This document shows positions 34,320 to 39,576 of a stretch of 39,576 nucleotides of DNA, one piece after another; the first letter of the stretch is position 1, and the number at the start of each line of letters is the position of its first letter. The notes beneath the pieces were generated by a model. That model had not been told where the DNA came from. It worked only from the letters and a program-made list of their open reading frames with translations, and searched no databases. The translations under genes were made by a program, and so were the position numbers. Origin of the DNA: an uncultured Anaerolineae bacterium. Its GTDB lineage: Bacteria; Chloroflexota; Anaerolineae; Aggregatilineales; Phototrophicaceae. The stretch lies in the NCBI GenBank assembly GCA_937944445.1, contig CALDYP010000089.1, positions 1-39,576 on the forward strand, written 5' to 3'.

Positions 34320-35507
34320 CTAGGTGGAACCGTCCTTGTAGTATTTGCGGCCCTTGAGGGGGGTGGGCAGGTACGTGTCGCGCTCGCCTGCCCCATAGCC
34401 GAGCTGTTTCATGAGCTGCGTGGGGGCGTTGCGCAAGAACATCGGGATCTCGGCGTTGCCGTAGCGCTTGGCGTCCTCGAGGGCGGCAAAGTAGGCGTCG
34501 TAGGCGCGGCGATCTTTGGGGGCGCTGGCCAGATAAACCACGCCATGCGCGAGGTTGATCTGCGCTTCGGGCATCCCGATGGTGTCCACCGCGCGGAAGA
34601 CTTCGTTAGCGACGACGAGCGCCGTCGGCAGCGCCATGCCGACGTCCTCGCTGGCGAAGACGACCATGCGCCGCGCGATGAACTTTGGGTCTTCGCCCGC
34701 GTCGAGCATCCGCGCGAGGTAGTACAAGGCTGCGTCCACTTGGCCCGCGCGCATGCTCTTGATGAAGGCGCTGATCGTGTTGTAGTGCTCTTCGCCGCCT
34801 TTGTCGTAGCGCAGCTGCTTGCTCTGGAGCGTCTCCTTGAGGTCGCTCAGGCGGAGGCTGCCACCGTTGGGCGCGTAGAGGCGCATCGCGTTGTCCAGCA
34901 GGTTGAGGCTGGCGCGGGCGTCGCCGTTGGCGTACTCGGCCAAGAAATTGAGCGCGTCGTCTTCTAGCGTCACGTCGAGGATGCGCGCCCCGCGGCGGAC
35001 GATGCGCTTGAGGTCGTCGGCGCTCAACGAGCGCAGGACGAAAATTTGCAGGCGCGAGAGCAAAGCGCTGATGACCTCAAAGCTGGGGTTTTCGGTCGTC
35101 GCGCCGATCAAGATCAGCGTCCCATCCTCCACGTAGGGCAGCAAGAAGTCCTGCTGGGCTTTGTTGAAGCGGTGGATCTCGTCCAAGAAGAGGATGGGCG
35201 TGCCCTGCGCCGCAAAGAGGGATTGCTGGCTCGCCTTGATCTCGTCGACGATCGCGCGCATGTCGGCTTTGCCGGCGGCGACCGCCGAAAGGGCGTAGAA
35301 AGGGCGCTGCGTGCTGTGGGCGATGATGCGCGCGAGGGTCGTCTTGCCCACGCCCGGCGGCCCCCAAAAGATCATGCTGGGGATGGTGTTGTTGGCGATG
35401 GCGAGGTGGAGCGGTTTGCCTGCCCCCACGAGGTGCTCTTGCCCAACATATTCATCGAGCGTTTGAGGGCGCATCCGCTCTGCTAACGGTGGGCTAGAGT
35501 AGGTCAT
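34320..35507 (-). CDS. rarA: Replication-associated recombination protein A (RarA/MgsA AAA+ ATPase)
   Basis: This protein of about 395 residues starts [21 protein letters not shown], then Walker A GPPGVGKT (49-56), Walker [17 protein letters not shown] (Asp109, Glu110), sensor TTENPSFEV and Arg-containing LSRLQIFVL. The C-terminal half has the RarA motif [20 protein letters not shown]. It acts on stalled replication forks. It is a housekeeping gene that flanks the inositol region. The ATG at 35507 with AGGA 7 nt upstream was chosen over a TTG at 35534, which lies at the end of the neighbour's terminator. It converges on the aldolase gene with a 3-nt gap. Confidence 0.94.
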   Translation of the reverse strand: MTYSSPPLAERMRPQTLDEYVGQEHLVGAGKPLHLAIANNTIPSMIFWGPPGVGKTTLARIIAHSTQRPFYALSAVAAGKADMRAIVDEIKASQQSLFAAQGTPILFLDEIHRFNKAQQDFLLPYVEDGTLILIGATTENPSFEVISALLSRLQIFVLRSLSADDLKRIVRRGARILDVTLEDDALNFLAEYANGDARASLNLLDNAMRLYAPNGGSLRLSDLKETLQSKQLRYDKGGEEHYNTISAFIKSMRAGQVDAALYYLARMLDAGEDPKFIARRMVVFASEDVGMALPTALVVANEVFRAVDTIGMPEAQINLAHGVVYLASAPKDRRAYDAYFAALEDAKRYGNAEIPMFLRNAPTQLMKQLGYGAGERDTYLPTPLKGRKYYKDGST

Positions 35508-35540
35508 GAGGCGATCCTGAGGCTGTGCGGTCAAACAAAG

Positions 35541-35564
35541 CGGGGCACGGCAGACCCGTGCCCC
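35541..35564 (-). terminator. Probable Rho-independent terminator after the family-1 binding-protein gene
   Basis: GGGGCACGG (35542-35550) pairs exactly with CCGTGCCCC (35556-35564). Read on the minus strand the stem lies 12 nt after the stop codon at 35577, and is followed by GCTTTGTTTG, a T-rich but imperfect tail. rarA begins about 35 nt beyond it. Confidence 0.7.
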
Positions 35565-35576
35565 CTGAGGGTTTCT

Positions 35577-36860
35577 TTACTGCTGCTGTGGGCCGTACCA
35601 ACGTTCGAGGTTGGACTGAACGAAGTCGGCGGCCTCCTGCGCGGTCAGTTCACCGTTGAGCAGGCGAGCGCTGGCGCTCCACAGGTCGTTTTCGTTGTTG
35701 AACTCGCTGTTGCGGCTCAGGATTTGGTAGCTGCTGCGGATGGTGCTCTCGCACTCGCTGCGCCAGCTCAAGAACTCCTGCGCGAGCGGATTTTCCAGCG
35801 TGATGTCAGCGTTCGACAAGCTGAAGAAGCCCGGCAGCGCGTTGCTGTAGAGTTCCGCGAATTCAGCGGTGGTCATCCACGAGAGGAAGGTCAGGGCTGC
35901 TTCGCGCCGCTCACCGGTCAGCGCAGCGTTCATGCCCAGCGCGATGTCGGTGTGGTCGCTGATGTAGCAGGTCTCTTGACCGTCGGGCACAGGGGGCTTG
36001 AACACGCCGATTTCAAAGTCGGCGTTGGCCTCAAAGCCGGTGATCTCCCACGAGCCGCCGGGGTAGATCGCGCCCAGCCCCAGCGTGAAAGCGCTCTGCG
36101 CGTCGGGGTAGCGCACGCCCTGATAGCCGCTGATCAAATAAGGACGCCAGCGGGCCAGCGCTTCAAACGCGGCCAAGAAGTTCTCGTCGTTGTAGCGCGC
36201 TTCCCCGTTGATGAGGCCCAGCCGCCCCGCTTCGCCTGCCCAGTAGTTGGGGCCGATGTTCTGGAAGCCGACCGTCGCCGCCTCCCACTGATCAGCCGTG
36301 CCCATCACGAGCGGCTCGATGCCTGCCGCCTTGAGCGCGTCCAGCACCGCGTAGAACTCGCTCTCGGTGGTTGGTTCCGTCAAGCCTAGCTCTTCGAAAA
36401 TTTCCGCGTTGTAGTAGAAACCGTGGATGACCGCCGCCATCGGCACGCAGAAGACGTCGCTGCCGTCGTCAGTGATCCATGCGCTCTTGGCGACGTCGCT
36501 GAAGTTCTCAATGCCGGGCAAATCGTTCAAAGACGCGAGGAAGCCGCGTTCGAACAGCGCGAGCGAGGCGTCAAACGGGCGGCAGGTGATCAGATCGCCC
36601 GCCGTGCCCGCCTCAAGCTTGCCGTTCAAGAGGCCGTTGTAATCGGCAGGGGGGGACGGCTGGAACTCAACGCGAATGTCAGGGTAGCGCGCGTTGAAGG
36701 CCGGGATGATGACGTCACGCCAGATGGGCAGGTCGTCGTTGCGCCAGCTTTCGATGATGAGCGGGCTGGACTGCGACTGGGCTGAGACGGGGGCGATCAG
36801 CATCATGAGGATGGCGATGATCGCCAACGTGCGAAGCACTGTAACACGATTTTGAGTCAT
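35577..36860 (-). CDS. Family-1 extracellular sugar-binding protein (orphan)
   Basis: This 427-residue protein starts with a signal peptide (TVLRTLAIIAILMMLIAPVSAQ, cleavage near 27). It is followed by a family-1 solute-binding fold: IIESWRNDDLPIWRDVIIPAFNARYPDIRVEF, ADYNGLLNGKLEAGTAGDLITC and YPGGSWEITGF. These proteins deliver oligosaccharides to CUT1 ABC transporters, but no CUT1 permease or ATPase is in the window. The ATG at 36860 was preferred over 36908 since AAGGAG precedes it. The ligand cannot be inferred. It may work with a transporter elsewhere. Confidence 0.9.
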   Translation of the reverse strand: MTQNRVTVLRTLAIIAILMMLIAPVSAQSQSSPLIIESWRNDDLPIWRDVIIPAFNARYPDIRVEFQPSPPADYNGLLNGKLEAGTAGDLITCRPFDASLALFERGFLASLNDLPGIENFSDVAKSAWITDDGSDVFCVPMAAVIHGFYYNAEIFEELGLTEPTTESEFYAVLDALKAAGIEPLVMGTADQWEAATVGFQNIGPNYWAGEAGRLGLINGEARYNDENFLAAFEALARWRPYLISGYQGVRYPDAQSAFTLGLGAIYPGGSWEITGFEANADFEIGVFKPPVPDGQETCYISDHTDIALGMNAALTGERREAALTFLSWMTTAEFAELYSNALPGFFSLSNADITLENPLAQEFLSWRSECESTIRSSYQILSRNSEFNNENDLWSASARLLNGELTAQEAADFVQSNLERWYGPQQQ

Positions 36861-36960
36861 AAAGTGTACTCCTTTGTTTGAAAACAAGATAATCGAGAGG
36901 CCTCTCATTTAGGTTCAATTTTAACAACAATCGTCGAAAATGACAGCAGCAGACGTCAAC

Positions 36961-36991
36961 AAAAAAACGCCCCCCATCTTTGGAGGGCGTT
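36961..36991 (-). terminator. Rho-independent terminator after the BMP gene
   Basis: On the minus strand AACGCCCTCC pairs with GGGGGGCGTT (one G-U) around a 6-nt loop, followed by seven U (A residues at 36961-36967 on the plus strand). It lies 15 nt after the BMP stop codon. Confidence 0.9.
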
Positions 36992-37006
36992 CTACAGCAC
37001 TGGTCA

Positions 37007-38086
37007 CTACGCGCCGGGCGTCGCGTCGGGGGTCGGTTCGGCTTCTTCTTCCTCGATCAAGTTGCCAGTGACGGGATCAACGCCGGTCGTCACCTCGCCT
37101 GAGATCATCAACTGGAGGATCTCTTCGACGGCTTCATAGATCGCGTCGTCGATGTCGGCGTCATGCTTGGGCGCGAAGCCGATGCCGCCGTTCTCGACGT
37201 TGAGGACGTAGTTAGAGCCGCCGGGGAAGGCGTCCATGTCGCCGGTCACCAGCGCGGCGATCATGTCGTAGACGCCCACATCGACCTGCTTGAGGGCGCT
37301 GCTGATGAGGAACTCTGCGCCGGTCGTCTCGCCGCCGCCGAAGGTGGTGAAGTATTCGTCTTGGTCAACGCCGATGACGAAGACGCCTGCCTCGGCTGCC
37401 GCGCGGATGGCTCCGGAGCCAGTCGGGCCGCCCGCGCCGAAGATCACGCCTGCGCCCTCGCCGATGAACTGCGCGGCCGCCGCCGCGCCGCGGTCAGGGG
37501 CGATGAAGCTGTCGATGTAAGTGCCCAGCACGGGCAGGTCAGGGTTGATGAAGCGCACGCCCTGCTCGAACCCATTGCGGAAGCGCACGACTGGCGGAAT
37601 GGCGACGCCGTAGACGCCCGCGACGGCGCTCAGGCCTTGATCTTGCGCCACCAGCGCGGCCAGCGTGCCTACGAGGAAGCCCGCCTGATCCTCACGGAAC
37701 TGAATGCCCACGTAGTTGGGCGGGCCGTCCATCAGGAACTGATCGACGCCGATGAAGTACACGTTGGGGTTCTCTTCTGCGGCGGTCAACGTGGCGTCCG
37801 CAATCAGGAAGCCCACCGTCACGATGATCTGCGCGCCGCTCTGAATGCAGGTGTTGATGTTGGCAGCGTAGTCCGTCTCAGCCGTGGTCTCAATAAAGCT
37901 AGAATCGAGGTCGAACTCTTCAACCGCCAGCATCATCCCTTCATAGGCATATTGGTTGAACGTGCCATCGTTGATGCGGCCAATGTCCGTGACGAGGCAG
38001 ACGCTGTCAATATCTTGGGCCGCAGCAGGCAGCGCCCCAACCATCAAGACGCCCGCAAGCGCGGCAAACAACATTTTTTTGAGCAT
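37007..38086 (-). CDS. BMP-family ABC substrate-binding protein
   Basis: This 359-residue protein has a Sec signal peptide (KKMLFAALAGVLMVGALPAAAQ) without a lipobox Cys. The mature part shows BMP/PnrA family motifs: VCLVTDIGRINDGTFNQYAYEGM (29-51), then IIVTVGFLIADATLTAAEENPNVYFIGVDQF, and IFGAGGPTGSGAIRAAAEAGVFVIGVDQDEY. BMP proteins bind nucleosides or related compounds for YufO/P/Q-type transporters. The matching ATPase and two permeases are at 7979-13003, which lack a binding protein, so a partnership is likely but unproven. The C-terminus (EEEEAEPTPDATPGA) is an acidic, Pro-rich tail. A GAGGAG box precedes the ATG. Confidence 0.93.
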   Translation of the reverse strand: MLKKMLFAALAGVLMVGALPAAAQDIDSVCLVTDIGRINDGTFNQYAYEGMMLAVEEFDLDSSFIETTAETDYAANINTCIQSGAQIIVTVGFLIADATLTAAEENPNVYFIGVDQFLMDGPPNYVGIQFREDQAGFLVGTLAALVAQDQGLSAVAGVYGVAIPPVVRFRNGFEQGVRFINPDLPVLGTYIDSFIAPDRGAAAAAQFIGEGAGVIFGAGGPTGSGAIRAAAEAGVFVIGVDQDEYFTTFGGGETTGAEFLISSALKQVDVGVYDMIAALVTGDMDAFPGGSNYVLNVENGGIGFAPKHDADIDDAIYEAVEEILQLMISGEVTTGVDPVTGNLIEEEEAEPTPDATPGA

Positions 38087-38108
38087 TTGCTTCTCTCCTC
38101 AAACAAAA

Positions 38109-38141
38109 AGCGTGTGAACAAAAGGGTTTCACCACACCGCT
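38109..38141 (-). promoter_or_regulatory. Imperfect hairpin with U-tract in the BMP leader
   Basis: On the minus strand, about 55-23 nt before the start codon, AGCGGTGTGGTGAA can pair imperfectly with TTCACACGCT and is followed by TTTTTG. This resembles an attenuator just ahead of the ribosome-binding site. No known riboswitch was recognised. Low confidence. Confidence 0.3.
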
Positions 38142-38250
38142 AATTGTCCATTGTTTTAAGACTTTTGCAAGGGATCGAGATGTAGGCGTCACACGCAGTT
38201 TGTTTAGCGATTTTGACTAAATCTGATCGTACCAGTCGGGCGATGAGGCC

Positions 38251-39420
38251 TTAAAAGGGGTTGATCGCCAGCCCGATAACGGCCCCCAGCACGATCAACC
38301 ACGTGCTGTTCACCTTAAAGCGGATGACCGCCACCCCAGCCACCACGGCCAGCAGCAGCGTCGGCAGGTCGATGATGGCCGCCTGCGTCAGCTGGACGGT
38401 GACGGCGGCCATCAAGGCGAGCGCTGCCGCGTTGACCCCGTCCAGAAAGTGGCTGGCCGTCTCTGATTGGCGCAGGCGGTGCGCCAGTGGCCGAATCATC
38501 CAGACGAGCAGGAACGACGGCAAGAAGATCCCAACTGTGGCGACGACTGCGCCCGGCACGCCCAACACGAGGTAGCCGACGAACGTCGCTGTGGTGAACA
38601 GCGGCCCGGGCGTGAGCTGCCCCACAGCCACCGCATCAAGCAGCTGCTGCTCAGTCAACCAGCCCAGCCCGACCACAAAATCCGTCCGCAGGAAGCTCAG
38701 CAGCACGTAGCCGCTGCCGTACAGCACGCTGCCGATTTTCAAGAAGGTCAGGAACAGCGTCCCGAGCGACATGGGAACAGCGCCAGCCGTGCTGACCCCG
38801 ATTTGAAGCAGCAGCGGAAGCGCCCACAGGCTGACGCTGTGCGTGCTCTGCGGCGGCCAGCGCTGCATTCGTCGGACGAGCGGGACAGCAAAGCCCGTGA
38901 CCAAGATGAGCGCAACCTCGTTGACGTGGAGCAGCGCCAACCCGAACACGATCAGCGCGGCCACCCGCAGCAGCCACGTCTTCAGCGCCTTGTTCAGCAG
39001 CGTATAAATCGCTTGCAGGATCACCGCGATCACCACTGGCTTGATGCCGTAGAGCAGGCCTTGCGCGGCGGGGGTGCTGCCGGCTTCGACGTAGACCGCC
39101 GCCAGCCCGCCCACGATCAACGCCGCGGGCAGGATGAAGCACACCCCCGCTGCGAACAACCCCAGCAGGCCTGCGCGTTCGTGGCCGATGTGCATGGTCA
39201 TCTCGGTGCTGTTCGGCCCCGGTATCAAGTTCGTCACGCCCAGCAGATCCATGAAGCGCTGGTCGCTCAGCCACTCACGCCGCTTCACGACTTCGTCGTA
39301 AAACATGGCGATGTGCGCGGCTGGCCCCCCGAAAGCGGTCAAGCCGAGGCGCAGAAAAAGCGTCATCACCTCTCGCAGGTTTTGATAGTTGGGCACGATT
39401 GGGCTTTCATCATTCGACAC
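38251..39420 (-). CDS. chrA: Chromate transporter ChrA (two-domain form)
   Basis: This 389-residue membrane protein has two homologous CHR halves, each with about five or six hydrophobic segments. Signatures are LRLGLTAFGGPAAHIAMF (N-half), NLIPGPNSTEMTMHIGH, FLKIGSVLYGSGYVLLSFL (C-half) and AVGQLTPGPLFTTATFVGYL. The family exports chromate, though some members have other roles. The start is a GTG at 39420; nearby ATG codons are out of frame. No clear ribosome-binding site precedes it, and a -10-like TATAGT lies only 10 nt upstream, so the mRNA may be nearly leaderless. It stands alone with no chrB regulator in view. Confidence 0.92.
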   Translation of the reverse strand: MSNDESPIVPNYQNLREVMTLFLRLGLTAFGGPAAHIAMFYDEVVKRREWLSDQRFMDLLGVTNLIPGPNSTEMTMHIGHERAGLLGLFAAGVCFILPAALIVGGLAAVYVEAGSTPAAQGLLYGIKPVVIAVILQAIYTLLNKALKTWLLRVAALIVFGLALLHVNEVALILVTGFAVPLVRRMQRWPPQSTHSVSLWALPLLLQIGVSTAGAVPMSLGTLFLTFLKIGSVLYGSGYVLLSFLRTDFVVGLGWLTEQQLLDAVAVGQLTPGPLFTTATFVGYLVLGVPGAVVATVGIFLPSFLLVWMIRPLAHRLRQSETASHFLDGVNAAALALMAAVTVQLTQAAIIDLPTLLLAVVAGVAVIRFKVNSTWLIVLGAVIGLAINPF

Positions 39421-39429
39421 AATTTGCTT

Positions 39430-39460
39430 ACTATAACACGCGGCGTTTTATCGTCGTGTT
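39430..39460 (-). promoter_or_regulatory. ChrA promoter -10 box and inverted repeat
   Basis: On the minus strand TATAGT (39435-39430) ends 9 nt before the GTG start. An inverted repeat, AACACG (39435-39440) with CGTGTT (39455-39460), each arm extended by one pairing base, surrounds the -35 region. It may be an operator. No convincing -35 is seen. Confidence 0.4.
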
Positions 39461-39551
39461 AAGATTTGAGGGTGTCATTGAGGCATCTTCAAGTTGGGCA
39501 GGCTGCTCAACCGACGCGGCAGGCCGCGCCCTTACACCACCCACATCGTAG

Positions 39552-39571
39552 GGACAGGGCCTGCCCTGTCC
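39552..39571. repeat. Perfect palindrome in the terminal intergenic region
   Basis: GGACAGGGC (39552-39560) pairs exactly with GCCCTGTCC (39563-39571) around CT. It lies in the non-coding stretch 39461-39576 together with related GC-rich words (GGCAGGCTGC, GGCAGGCCGCG). It looks like a dispersed intergenic repeat of the GTAGGGACAGGGC type; only one copy is in this window. Confidence 0.6.
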
Positions 39572-39576
39572 GTTTA

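Noticed and set aside
37163..38143. 326-residue frame antisense to the BMP gene
   Set aside because: Shadow frame; Asp/Ala/Val/His-rich composition and no start context.
38467..39462. 331-residue frame antisense to chrA
   Set aside because: Gln/Arg/His-rich shadow translation with no domain; chrA has all family motifs.

Overview
The window reads as part of a free-living heterotroph's chromosome. It is GC-rich, gene-dense, and full of sugar ABC transporters, NAD-dependent sugar dehydrogenases and glycoside hydrolases. Simple-sugar transporters of both the ribose/fructose type and the nucleoside/BMP type, an RTX surface protein and intergenic GC-rich repeat blocks suggest a Chloroflexi (Anaerolineae-like) genome. 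No rRNA or other phylogenetic marker is present, so the taxon is an inference from style only. No tRNA, rRNA, CRISPR array, transposase or phage gene was seen.

Layout. 1-4070: the 3' end of a large RTX-type calcium-binding repeat protein, a convergent Gfo/Idh/MocA oxidoreductase and a DoxX-like membrane protein with a strong terminator. 4085-7652: a short inverted-repeat element, then a LacI-controlled sugar cluster. It holds an ATPase, a LacI regulator, a chimeric remnant joining a permease N-terminus to a binding-protein C-terminus, and a ketose 3-epimerase-like enzyme. 7653-13003: a repeat block, then a BMP/nucleoside-type ABC transporter (ATPase and two permeases, one with a large extracytoplasmic insertion). 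13057-15961: a translationally coupled response regulator, tyrosine phosphatase and histidine kinase. 16007-19347: a GH4 and a GH35 glycosidase, convergent. 19508-20941: a BenE-type transporter and a second copy of the inverted-repeat element.

20955-34316 is the main functional unit: a myo-inositol utilisation locus. Leftward are a complete ABC transporter (binding protein, permease, ATPase) and an inositol-dehydrogenase-like enzyme. Rightward are an IclR regulator and then iolC, iolB, iolD, iolE, iolG, iolA and a LacD-type aldolase. The two arms diverge from a 150-bp region carrying back-to-back promoters and two matching 21-bp palindromes, which looks like the control point of the regulon. 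The encoded steps form a full route from inositol to acetyl-CoA plus dihydroxyacetone phosphate, with a LacD-like class I aldolase in the place usually held by IolJ.

34320-39576: RarA, an orphan family-1 sugar-binding protein, an orphan BMP-family binding protein (a plausible partner for the transporter at 7979-13003), a ChrA-type chromate transporter and a terminal palindromic repeat.

Most notable are two copies of a small mobile element with perfect 8-bp target duplications, the permease/binding-protein fusion, the roughly 290-residue insertion in the BMP-type permease, the twin-operator inositol switch, and the phosphatase between a response regulator and its kinase. Nothing here amounts to a clearly new system; these are specific leads.
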